DNA of 28,014 bases from a virus: positions 1 to 28,014 of IMG/VR virus record IMGVR_UViG_3300027508_000036; one strand, given 5' to 3'. Below, piece by piece: positions 6,448 to 13,894 of this stretch (positions are counted from its first letter, which is position 1; each line of letters opens with the position of its first letter). Under the pieces are notes generated by a model. It was not told the origin of the DNA. It did not search any database and was given only the letters and a program-made list of their open reading frames with translations. The translations under genes and the position numbers were made by a program.

Positions 6448-6801
6448 ATGGCAAGTATTGATATAGATGAAGTTGTACAGTCTTTATACTGTGTTAGCGT
6501 TAGTGCACATGTAGCTCATGTAAACACTCGTTCATTTGCACAGCATGAGGCCTTGGGCGACTTCTATGAAAAAGCGAATAGCTTTAAAGATAGATTTATT
6601 GAGTATTGCATGGGGGCTGGGTTTTTAAATCAAGTTCAGCTTGAAGAGATTGAAGCGGAAGATTTGATGGATGAAGCAGAAGAGGCGTGCTACAATCTAC
6701 TAGAGTTTGCTGATGCTACTAAGGATGAGACCATAAAGAATATGGCTGCTGATTTCTTAGAAGCTAAGAATAAGCTGAAGTATATGTTAATGCTTAAATA
6801 A
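6448..6801 (+). CDS. Dps/ferritin-like four-helix protein
   Basis: The 117-aa product carries a segment (about residues 18-53) with His21, His24, His33 and Glu34 in the pattern SAHVAHVNTRSFAQHEALGDFY followed by FKDRFIEY. It resembles the first helices of small Dps-like phage proteins in which H..., ...HkALgefY and vDe..E motifs recur. It is shorter than true Dps (about 150-170 aa), so ferroxidase activity or cage assembly cannot be assumed. The rest is helical and acidic (EEIEAEDLMDEAEEA). Its role in phage is unknown. A near-leaderless transcript from 6426-6433 would express it separately from the RepL-like gene. Confidence 0.6.
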   Translation: MASIDIDEVVQSLYCVSVSAHVAHVNTRSFAQHEALGDFYEKANSFKDRFIEYCMGAGFLNQVQLEEIEAEDLMDEAEEACYNLLEFADATKDETIKNMAADFLEAKNKLKYMLMLK

Positions 6802-6807
6802 ATTTAG

Positions 6808-6930
6808 ATGGCAAGGGCAAAATCAGCTGGGGATAACCGCAAGGTTAAGTTTGGTAAGAGAAGAAAAGGTTCTGCACAGAAGTCATTTAATAAGCATGAT
6901 AGGAAAGACAGAAAGTATAGAAGGAAATGA
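6808..6930 (+). CDS. very basic 40-aa protein
   Basis: An ATG at 6808, six bases after the previous stop, opens a 40-codon frame ending in TGA at 6928-6930; the start codon of the next gene overlaps it as ATGA. The product begins MARAKSAGDNRKVKFGKRRK and is roughly two-fifths Lys/Arg with almost no hydrophobic residues, so it is likely nucleic-acid binding and disordered. The ATGA coupling at the 3' end and the conserved spacing to its neighbour support it as a real gene. No family recognised. Confidence 0.65.
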   Translation: MARAKSAGDNRKVKFGKRRKGSAQKSFNKHDRKDRKYRRK

Positions 6931-7316
6931 GTACCGCAACAAAAACAAATCCTGCATTATGGAAACGAATAGTATCAAGGGTAAAGTCTGGTTCTCGTGG
7001 GGGAGATTCGGGGGAGTGGAGTGCGAGAAAAGCACAATTAGCGGTAGCCTTATACAAAAAATCTGGTGGTGGCTATCAAGGAAAGAAGTCAAGCTCAAAT
7101 TCGTTGTCGAAGTGGACGAAGCAGAACTGGACGACTTCATCTGGGAAACCCTCCAATGGGAAGATGAGATACCTGCCAAAGAAAGCTTGGGAAGCCCTAA
7201 GCCAAAAGGAAAAGGCAGCAACAAACAGAGCAAAGGCAGAGGGGGACAGAAAGGGAAAGCAGTTCGTGGCACAGCCAAAGGAAATAGCAAAAAAGGTAAA
7301 AAGGTATAGGAAATGA
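6927..7316 (+). CDS. basic DUF5872-like protein
   Basis: The 129-aa product shows the pattern LWKRIVSRVK (11-20), GEWSARKAQLAVALYKKSGG (29-48), a KWTKQNWTT segment (62-70), and RYLPKKAWEAL (81-91). I recall this as a DUF5872-type domain, found in phages and large eukaryotic DNA viruses; its function is not known. Its high Lys/Arg content and Trp-containing conserved motifs fit nucleic-acid binding. It is translationally coupled at both ends (ATGA overlaps with the 40-aa gene before and the 102-aa gene after). Two overlapping frames on either strand here are shadows: they lack coupling and family resemblance. Confidence 0.75.
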   Translation: MSTATKTNPALWKRIVSRVKSGSRGGDSGEWSARKAQLAVALYKKSGGGYQGKKSSSNSLSKWTKQNWTTSSGKPSNGKMRYLPKKAWEALSQKEKAATNRAKAEGDRKGKQFVAQPKEIAKKVKRYRK

Positions 7317-7621
7317 TATCAGGAGTAAAGAGAGTGGCTGGCGGTATTATGTACCGTGGGGAAAAGTTTCCCGGCTTTAACAAGCCAAAGAATGCTCCTG
7401 CTGGTGATAGCCATAAAAAAGTGGTACTAGCCAAGAAGGGTGATAAGGTAAAAAAGATTAAATTTGGTTATAGAGGTATGCAGGATTTTACCCAGCACAA
7501 AGACCCGAAGCGTAGAAAAAACTACTTAGCTCGGTCTGGCGGGATTAAAAACAAATCCGGTGCCCTAACTAAAAACGATATATTCTCAGCTAACTACTGG
7601 GCGAGACGTGTTCTCTGGTAA
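7313..7621 (+). CDS. basic virus-type hypothetical protein, 102 aa
   Basis: The 102-aa product has two recognisable parts: a central SHKKVVLAKKGDKVKKIKFG (33-52), and a C-terminal RRKNYLARSGGI...SANYWARRVLW (68-102). I have seen similar basic proteins, with RRKsfrAR and YW..r.LW elements, annotated as unknown in phages and algal viruses; I do not assign a domain name. It is coupled by an ATGA overlap to the DUF5872-like gene and ends the operon at a strong terminator. It is likely nucleic-acid or virion associated, on composition only. Confidence 0.7.
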   Translation: MISGVKRVAGGIMYRGEKFPGFNKPKNAPAGDSHKKVVLAKKGDKVKKIKFGYRGMQDFTQHKDPKRRKNYLARSGGIKNKSGALTKNDIFSANYWARRVLW

Positions 7622-7657
7622 TCTAGCTTTTTTCATGTTTGATTTTTTGGTTGAAAG

Positions 7658-7682
7658 AGCCCTGTTTCTACAGGGCTTTTTT
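7658..7682 (+). terminator. strong rho-independent terminator
   Basis: AGCCCTGT (7658-7665), loop TTCT, ACAGGGCT (7670-7677), then six T residues. It closes the basic-protein operon. Confidence 0.92.
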
Positions 7683-7685
7683 GTG

Positions 7686-7693
7686 TATTTTTG
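7686..7693 (+). promoter_or_regulatory. TAnnTTTG promoter box for the zincin-like gene
   Basis: TATTTTTG lies four bases after the terminator T tract and only four bases before the ATG at 7698. No good -33 TTTG is at the right distance. If used, the transcript would be essentially leaderless. Confidence 0.5.
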
Positions 7694-7697
7694 TGGA

Positions 7698-8141
7698 ATG
7701 ACACTCTATAAAACCTTCAATTATAAGATTCCGATTTTCTATGTTCCCCTCAAGATTGTGGTGGGGATGACGATGAGGGATGCCCTAAAGAGCAAGGTGT
7801 TTAGTAAAGAGGATAGGGAGGAATGTAGCGACTCAGGTGCTCTGGCGTTTACACAAAAGGACTCCATATATCTTGCTATCCCATCTGCTGACGAGGACAT
7901 TCAGTATGTCGTGCATGAAATAATCCATGCCAAGAACTATTTATATAAGATGAGAGGTATACTTCCAGATGTAGAAAACGATGAGAATGAGGCATATCTG
8001 GTTCAATATATCTACGAGAAATGTATTGATGCAAGAAGAAAGTTCTTTAACTTTGTATCCAAACAAAGGGATAATGAAGCTATTGCACAACAAGGCATTG
8101 GTTCTGGTGGACCCGGAAGCCAAGTCGAAGAAGAAGATTAG
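7698..8141 (+). CDS. zincin-like metallopeptidase-type protein
   Basis: The 147-aa product has an HExxH motif, HEIIH at residues 73-77 (YVVHEIIHAKN), and a possible third zinc ligand Glu98 in NENEAYL, an arrangement seen in short phage and mobile-element zincins. Longer in-frame starts at 7608 read through the terminator, so ATG 7698 is preferred. The last 23 codons overlap the next gene. The C-terminal tail is Gly/Gln/Glu-rich. In phage it could process a virion or host protein, but these compact zincins are often annotated only as hypothetical; proteolysis is inferred from the motif alone. Confidence 0.65.
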   Translation: MTLYKTFNYKIPIFYVPLKIVVGMTMRDALKSKVFSKEDREECSDSGALAFTQKDSIYLAIPSADEDIQYVVHEIIHAKNYLYKMRGILPDVENDENEAYLVQYIYEKCIDARRKFFNFVSKQRDNEAIAQQGIGSGGPGSQVEEED

Positions 8142-8646
8142 CACCCCGATGGGTGATATAGAACTCTATATTGCCAGCGACTATTCATGGGACAGCAGGG
8201 TTTCTTCAAGTACAAGCGGTATACTTCTTGAAGATTTTAAGGGTGCACCCAAAGGCTCAGTAGTTATATTCAACCACAGGGCAACCACACAGGATAACGA
8301 GATTGATGACAAAATATATTTAATTGACAATGCATTCATATACTTCTACCTTGATGGGAACGACCCAGTTCCCTTCGCAGGTTATTTTCTCATTTCCCGA
8401 ATCAAGAAACGCAAGTACTCCTCAGAGCTGGTGCATATACCAGACGGATGGGCTGAGGACAACTACGACAATATCTTCAGAATTGAGAGAACTCCGAGAG
8501 GACACACAGATTTTCATGCAGGTCAGGAAGTGATAGCATATAAGTATAGCGACTACGAGATACCCTATGCTGTAAACGGAGTCCATGCAAGTGTGATACG
8601 TCTTAAAGAGGATGATATATTAGCTTTATCATATATGGAATTATAA
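8074..8646 (+). CDS. GroES-like co-chaperonin candidate
   Basis: The 190-aa product starts MKLLHNKALVLVDPE, like the beta-strand start of co-chaperonins, has a GSVVIFN stretch at 61-67 and ends VIRLKEDDILALSYMEL, close to the vlim.esDILAi ending of GroES. It is about twice GroES length, and a second GQEVIAYKY stretch (150-158) suggests a duplicated or expanded barrel, as in T4 gp31-type proteins that help fold capsid protein. This is motif resemblance, not proof. ATG 8074 gives a 68-base overlap with the zincin gene; a later ATG at 8149 would remove the overlap but also the N-terminal strand, so 8074 is preferred. Confidence 0.45.
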   Translation: MKLLHNKALVLVDPEAKSKKKISTPMGDIELYIASDYSWDSRVSSSTSGILLEDFKGAPKGSVVIFNHRATTQDNEIDDKIYLIDNAFIYFYLDGNDPVPFAGYFLISRIKKRKYSSELVHIPDGWAEDNYDNIFRIERTPRGHTDFHAGQEVIAYKYSDYEIPYAVNGVHASVIRLKEDDILALSYMEL

Positions 8647-8951
8647 TGGCAAAGAAAACACTAGAACAAGAACTAGAGTTTTATAGACAGGATGGGATAG
8701 TCGGTCTATACTACTCGCTAAATAAAAAACTAAACGAGCTATCTAAAGCTATAGATGGTTCCACTATAGACTTCTCAAGCAGAGATGATAAATCATTTGA
8801 GAGGCTCATGAAAGCTATGGTGGAGTCTAAGCTTATAGCCGAAAACATGAAATGGCTTCGTACAGAGTTCGCCCTAACTGGGGATGAAGAAAAGGATAAG
8901 ACTGCAACAAGAAGACCATTGATTGAAGAACTTTCAAGAAATGGAAATTAA
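8646..8951 (+). CDS. small helical pre-terminase protein, 101 aa
   Basis: The 101-aa product begins MAKKTLEQELEFYRQDGIVG and is helical and charged. Its start overlaps the preceding stop by one base (TAATG) and its end overlaps the next gene by 11 bases, so it is translationally coupled. Helical YRQDGIVGLYYSLNKKLNEL plus the position two genes before TerL allow a packaging role such as small terminase, but no helix-turn-helix is evident. Function unknown. Confidence 0.6.
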   Translation: MAKKTLEQELEFYRQDGIVGLYYSLNKKLNELSKAIDGSTIDFSSRDDKSFERLMKAMVESKLIAENMKWLRTEFALTGDEEKDKTATRRPLIEELSRNGN

Positions 8952-9540
8952 TTTAAAGAAGCCAGAGATACGAAAGATGGATAAGCAGATGCTAACGAAT
9001 CACGTTAGTAAGATGCAGACGTACCATAAAGATGTAGTGAGGGGCATGATAAAAAAATCAGATGTCCTTAAGAAAAGGATTCGTAATAAGGATGAACTGA
9101 TTAAGAATTTAAGGTACCAAGTTTTTGTGATGACACGAAGGCTGTATGCACAGAAGCTAAGGTATAGTAAAGAGAAGACGATAGCTAAGAATGCAATGTA
9201 TGATAAGGCTATAAACAATATCGTTAGCAAAAGGAAAGAGCTTATTGATATACCTAAGTATCACATGGCTTTGTTTGAGCTAAGTAAAGTTTTTGAAAAG
9301 CCTGAAATGTTCATCATACTTTTGCTTTGGGCAAGTAGATACGAGTACTATTCAAAGAAAGAGTTTGAACTAAACTTCAAGAACTCACCCATTCGTTTCA
9401 CTAAGTATAACAGGATGCTTCTTCGTGAAGGATACGCAAATAAGTGGGAGGTAAAAAGAAGTAGTTACTTTATTTCTGCGAAAGGTAAAGAGCTAGTAGA
9501 GAAAATAAACAAATTTGTTTACAATAGACTGAATGGCTAA
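8941..9540 (+). CDS. coiled-coil and winged-helix-like protein, small-terminase candidate
   Basis: The 199-aa product (starting MEINLKKPEIRKMDK) has a long basic helical region (about residues 15-100) and a compact C-terminal domain (about 105-195) ending in a MarR-like helix and wing (RMLLREGYANKWEVKRSSYF, then ISAKGKELVEKI). The ATG at 8941 is preferred over an upstream TTG at 8923. It overlaps TerL by eight bases. A DNA-binding protein directly before TerL is a good candidate for the small terminase subunit, though small terminases are too variable to call from sequence alone. Confidence 0.55.
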   Translation: MEINLKKPEIRKMDKQMLTNHVSKMQTYHKDVVRGMIKKSDVLKKRIRNKDELIKNLRYQVFVMTRRLYAQKLRYSKEKTIAKNAMYDKAINNIVSKRKELIDIPKYHMALFELSKVFEKPEMFIILLLWASRYEYYSKKEFELNFKNSPIRFTKYNRMLLREGYANKWEVKRSSYFISAKGKELVEKINKFVYNRLNG

Positions 9541-11554
9541 GAAAATAGAGATATATGGCACCAAAATTGAACTTCCTGAAGAAAGGAATGTATTCAAAAA
9601 CTCGACCAAAAGGGATGAGCAAAAATTTGTTAGAATTTCAGTTCCGGATGACTTTTCTTCTTTGGAGTTTGATTCTGAGGGGATACCTATTTATACAGAC
9701 AGTCAAGCTTCTTTTGTTAAGAACGAATACGAAAAAATAAGGAACGGATATTGGTTCTATAATAACGGGGAACCAACATATATAACTGGTCTACACTACT
9801 TCTATCTTAATTACTGGACGCTTGAAGATGGCGGTAAGCCAGATTATAGGGATGCAGACAGAAGATGGTTTTTATTCAGAAATCATTGTGAGGCTTTACC
9901 CCAATGCTTTGGTATCATAAGAATAAAGAAACGAAGGGAGGGTGCTACATCTCAAGAGGCTTGTGCATTAGTGTATAAGGCTATTATGCGACCTAAGTCT
10001 AACTGCGGTATAGTGAGTAAGACTGGTAACCCAGATGCTAGGGATGTGTTTCAGAAGATGATTGTATGGGGATACAAGAACCTACCAGTATTTCTAAAAC
10101 CTTCTATAGAGGATGAGACCTCTAAGACGAGCCTCGTATTCTCTCCTCCAAAGAAAAAGAACAAGACCGTTGTAAGGACTAAGGGAAAAGTGTTTGATGA
10201 TGACATGGGTCTTGAGTCTGTTATTGATTACCGTGCAACAGCTTTAAACTCGTATGACTCAGGTAGGATTACTGCGATATTGATAGATGAGGGAGGTAAG
10301 TGGCCCAAAGACGTACCAATCAATAAATACTGGCCCATCGTAAGAAAAACGCTAACGAGGGGTATGATTAAGGTTGGATTTGCGGTAATACCATCTACGG
10401 TAAACGACTCAGAGAATGGTGGTATAGAGTTCAAGGAACTTTTTGATGGCTCAGACCATCTAGGTCAAGATATTACGGCTACTGGATTATTCCAATACTT
10501 TACCCCAGCCTATGACGGGTATGAGGGATTTATAGATGAGTACGGGATGTCTATTATAGACAACCCAACAGAAAGGCAGAAGCAGTATATAAAGAAGAAG
10601 TTTGGGGTGGATATACAGATGGGTGCAAAGGATTTTCTACTAAAACAAAGAGAGATTATTAAAGACCCTACAGCACTTTCCGAAGAAATACGGATGAACC
10701 CATTCTCTGTTGAAGAGGCATTTAAGATAGATGCTAAGAAGTGCTATTTCAATAGCGACAAGATATACGAACAGATAAACTTCTTGTCAGAGAATCCTGT
10801 AAGGATGAGGAAAGGTAGCTTCTTCTGGAAGGATGGGCATAAGGGTGGGGATGTTTATTTTCAGGACTCATCTGAAGGGATGTGGCATATACTTGAGCTA
10901 CCAACTGTTGAGAATATGTCACAGGTTGGAGATAGGGGTAGGGTACCGGGGAATACACCAATCTACACCATAGGTGTTGACCCTTTTAGAAACTCTATGG
11001 CTAGTTCAAAGTATAGTTCTATGGGTAGTGCTTGGATTTGCAAGAAGTACAATACCACAGACCCAGAAAATACGGGTATGCCGATAGGTCATTTTTACGG
11101 AAGACCAAAGCTGAAAAGTATGTTTGATGAGGAAATGCTGAAAGCTGCGGTTTATTATGGATGTAAGTTGGTGTACGAGCTTGATGCCGGGGATGACGTG
11201 GTTAGGATAGCCTTAGAGAATAAGTTGATTAATTACATGAGCAAGACTCCTAGCTCCGCCATCAAGCCGGGAAGGGAAGGTCAAAAGACAAAAGAGTGGG
11301 GCGTAAAGAGTTCTGACCCATTTGCGATGAGCCAACAGCTAGAACTTGCTATTCAGTTTATTGAAAACCATTGTCATAAGATTTATTATAAAGAATTACT
11401 GGAGGAGCTTCTGGTTTATGACCACATGAATAGAACTATCTTTGATAGAACGGTAAGCTTTATGATTAGTCTTTTGGGTATGGTAGAACATAGGGTCGTG
11501 GAGGAGTCTAAGCCGAAAGTGCTCATGATACAAAAATTTAAGCTTAATTTGTAA
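9533..11554 (+). CDS. terL: terminase large subunit
   Basis: The 673-aa product is the packaging motor and DNA-cutting enzyme, acting at the portal of the empty capsid. An N-terminal ATPase shows a Walker-A-like KRREGATS at 133-140 and a Walker B ITAILIDEGG (246-255, with Asp252 and Glu253). An RNase H-like nuclease is suggested by Asp483 in YTIGVDPFR, Asp551 in VYELDAGDD and Asp638 in FDRTVSF, the usual acidic triad spacing. The segment FSVEEAFKID (391-400) matches a conserved linker motif of phage TerL proteins. It overlaps the putative small subunit, which supports cotranslation. Length is typical for Bacteroidota podoviruses. The Walker A lysine is replaced by the RREGAT pattern seen in many phage TerLs. 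Confidence 0.9.
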   Translation: MAKKIEIYGTKIELPEERNVFKNSTKRDEQKFVRISVPDDFSSLEFDSEGIPIYTDSQASFVKNEYEKIRNGYWFYNNGEPTYITGLHYFYLNYWTLEDGGKPDYRDADRRWFLFRNHCEALPQCFGIIRIKKRREGATSQEACALVYKAIMRPKSNCGIVSKTGNPDARDVFQKMIVWGYKNLPVFLKPSIEDETSKTSLVFSPPKKKNKTVVRTKGKVFDDDMGLESVIDYRATALNSYDSGRITAILIDEGGKWPKDVPINKYWPIVRKTLTRGMIKVGFAVIPSTVNDSENGGIEFKELFDGSDHLGQDITATGLFQYFTPAYDGYEGFIDEYGMSIIDNPTERQKQYIKKKFGVDIQMGAKDFLLKQREIIKDPTALSEEIRMNPFSVEEAFKIDAKKCYFNSDKIYEQINFLSENPVRMRKGSFFWKDGHKGGDVYFQDSSEGMWHILELPTVENMSQVGDRGRVPGNTPIYTIGVDPFRNSMASSKYSSMGSAWICKKYNTTDPENTGMPIGHFYGRPKLKSMFDEEMLKAAVYYGCKLVYELDAGDDVVRIALENKLINYMSKTPSSAIKPGREGQKTKEWGVKSSDPFAMSQQLELAIQFIENHCHKIYYKELLEELLVYDHMNRTIFDRTVSFMISLLGMVEHRVVEESKPKVLMIQKFKLNL

Positions 11555-11562
11555 TATCTTTG
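11555..11562 (+). promoter_or_regulatory. TAnnTTTG promoter box before the portal
   Basis: TATCTTTG lies directly after the TerL stop and 17 bases before the portal ATG (11580). The same TATCTTTGT sequence occurs at 16720 and 27037. No convincing -33 element. Confidence 0.5.
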
Positions 11563-11579
11563 TACACTAAAGGGATGTA

Positions 11580-13868
11580 ATGTCTAATTCAAACGCATTG
11601 CTCAATTTCCACGCTGCACCTTCTAACAAGAAGAAAAGCAAGGACTTTGGGCTAAAGATAGCTAAACATATTGAAGCCCACTTTGCTGGGCAATACTATA
11701 CTGATAGGAATAAACGTATAGAAAAAAACGTAAAGTTTGCTATGGGTAAACAACCCATGCAGGAGTACCTATCTCAAATGAATATTGATGGTAAGGATGT
11801 GTATATCAATCTGGATACCACTCCACCACCCATCGCACCAAAGTTTGTAGAGGTTATTGTGGGTAGCTTAATGAAAAGACAGGAAACTCCAAGAGTTTCA
11901 GCTATCGACCCTATCTCCGTTAAGCAGAGGTTTAATGAGATGGCTGACGCTAAGTTTAGGATGGAAAACAAGGATTTCATTTCCAGCCTAGAACAGCAAT
12001 TGAACCTAAAGCTAACAAACGAGCAAGAATATACTCCAGAAGATAATGATGACCTTAAGTTGTATTTTGAGCTTGAGCATCGTTTGCCGGAAGAGATTTT
12101 CTTTGAAGAAGGATTGCAATATGTATTAGATAGCAACTCTTCAAACGTGGTAAAAAGAAGGCTGATTTTTGATATTATAACTGCCGGATATGCTGCCACC
12201 AAGTCTATCATGGACAGCAACGGAAAGATTAAGATTAAGAGATGTATACCTCAAAACATGGTGTACTCCTTCTCTGAATATGATGACTTTAGAGATAGCT
12301 CCTTTATCGGTGAGGTAACTCCAATGAAGATAAGCGAGCTTCGTGTTTTATACCCAGAAGTTGATGAGCAGTTGTTTTTTGAGATTTCTCAGAAAGTAAA
12401 GGCTAGAAATACAGTAAGCAGATGGGATGAGAAATATCGTTATTCAGATACTAGACCATATGATGAGCTTACAGTTGATGTACTTCAATTTGAGTTAAAG
12501 ACAATAGATAACTTGTTGTATCAAGTTAAGAAGACATCCAATGGCTCTATCGTTGTTGATAAGAAGGAAAATGCACCAGAAAAGATTGGTGATAATAAGG
12601 AGATGATTGATAAGAAAATCTTTGTTATCTACGAGGGTGCGTATGTGATGAATAGTGGCATTATGCTTGATTGGAAGAAGCAACAGAATATGATTAAGCC
12701 TTCTATGCCAGAGAAAATGGCAGAAGCTTACTTCAGTTATTCCATCTTCATGCCAGACAATTACGAGCTGAATAATCTTCCAATGATTCAAAGGATGGAA
12801 ACCTCTATCCGTCAGATGACTTTAACTCATATGAAGATTCAGCAAATTGTAGCTAAGATGAGACCCGCTGGTCTTATCATTGATGTTGACGGTTTGCAGA
12901 ATATCTCTCTCGGAGAGGGTAAGTCTATTTCTCCACTTGAGATTCAAAAGATTTACGACCAAACTGGTAATATATACTATCGTTCAATGACCGAAGAGGG
13001 TCAAAGAGCTGGTTCTCCTATCGCAGAGATTGCGAATAGCGGAAGCGTTCAGCAGTTACAAGAGCTTATTAATATCTTCAACTATTACCTTAATAGGCTT
13101 CGTGAGGAGACTGGTATCAATGAGCTAAGAGATGGGGCTGGTATAAATCCTCGTCTTGGTAACAAACAGCTTCAGGCTGGTATAGCTGCATCTAATAATG
13201 CAACGGACTTTATTTATGACTCGTATATCAACATCATTGAGAATACGATGATGAAATGCGGTATCCTTTTAGCTGATGCTGTTAATTATAGGGTTGCTGA
13301 ATACGCCAAGGTGGTAAAGGCGAACATAACTGGTAGGTATTTTGATATCAAGGTTGATATGTTGCCAGATGACGACTACAGACAATATTTAGAGGGAATG
13401 GTTCAAACGGCTCTATCTTCTGGTCAAATTGACTTTGAAACTGCATTTAATATTAGAAATATTAAGAATATTAAGCTAGGTGAACTATATTTGTCAAGAG
13501 CTACGAAGAAGAAGCAGAAGGAGGCACAAGAACAGGCTATGCAGAATAGTCAAATGAATGCTCAGTCACAGCAGGAGTCACTACAGTTGAAAGCTCAGAT
13601 GGATGCTCAATTAGAGCAGATTCAGGGTGAATACAAAGTGAATACTGTTAAGACTGAACAGGCTATGAGAGCAGAGAGTGATATGCAGATGTTCGTTATG
13701 GATATCCTAAAGAAATCCTACGAAATGGATAAGCCTTTGACTCCAGAACTTCAAAAAATAGTAGACAACTACTTCCAAGCTCAAGAAGCTAGGGCTATTG
13801 CTATGCAACAGCAGATGGCTGCACAGCAAGAGGCTGAAGCCGAGCAAGAGCAAGAACAAGAGCAATAA
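11580..13868 (+). CDS. portal protein
   Basis: The 762-aa product sits directly after TerL and before an acidic scaffold-like protein, the canonical portal position, and its length fits podovirus portals. Its N-terminal region contains INLDTTPPPIAPKFVEVIVG and GSLMKRQETPRVS, typical for the portal start, followed by a helical core and a long C-terminal region with Gln/Glu-rich repeats (about residues 640-762) that may form the barrel or contact scaffold. It builds the twelve-subunit ring at the capsid vertex through which DNA is packaged and ejected. An ATG five bases upstream is followed at once by a stop, so the 11580 start is used; AAAGGG upstream is a fair ribosome site. Confidence 0.85.
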   Translation: MSNSNALLNFHAAPSNKKKSKDFGLKIAKHIEAHFAGQYYTDRNKRIEKNVKFAMGKQPMQEYLSQMNIDGKDVYINLDTTPPPIAPKFVEVIVGSLMKRQETPRVSAIDPISVKQRFNEMADAKFRMENKDFISSLEQQLNLKLTNEQEYTPEDNDDLKLYFELEHRLPEEIFFEEGLQYVLDSNSSNVVKRRLIFDIITAGYAATKSIMDSNGKIKIKRCIPQNMVYSFSEYDDFRDSSFIGEVTPMKISELRVLYPEVDEQLFFEISQKVKARNTVSRWDEKYRYSDTRPYDELTVDVLQFELKTIDNLLYQVKKTSNGSIVVDKKENAPEKIGDNKEMIDKKIFVIYEGAYVMNSGIMLDWKKQQNMIKPSMPEKMAEAYFSYSIFMPDNYELNNLPMIQRMETSIRQMTLTHMKIQQIVAKMRPAGLIIDVDGLQNISLGEGKSISPLEIQKIYDQTGNIYYRSMTEEGQRAGSPIAEIANSGSVQQLQELINIFNYYLNRLREETGINELRDGAGINPRLGNKQLQAGIAASNNATDFIYDSYINIIENTMMKCGILLADAVNYRVAEYAKVVKANITGRYFDIKVDMLPDDDYRQYLEGMVQTALSSGQIDFETAFNIRNIKNIKLGELYLSRATKKKQKEAQEQAMQNSQMNAQSQQESLQLKAQMDAQLEQIQGEYKVNTVKTEQAMRAESDMQMFVMDILKKSYEMDKPLTPELQKIVDNYFQAQEARAIAMQQQMAAQQEAEAEQEQEQEQ

Positions 13869-13894
13869 TTGGGTAATTAAATAAAAACAAATCT

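Noticed and set aside
6851-7309. 152-codon plus-strand frame overlapping the DUF5872-like gene
   Set aside because: Starts at a non-ATG codon inside the 40-aa gene, lacks coupling and shows no family motifs, while the other frame has clear ones.
6883-7434. 183-codon minus-strand frame opposite the basic-protein cassette
   Set aside because: Antisense to three coupled genes; Pro/Leu/Phe/Ser-rich shadow composition.
7608-7697. N-terminal extension of the zincin-like gene
   Set aside because: It begins at a GTG inside the previous gene and translates the terminator hairpin; ATG 7698 lies just after a promoter box.
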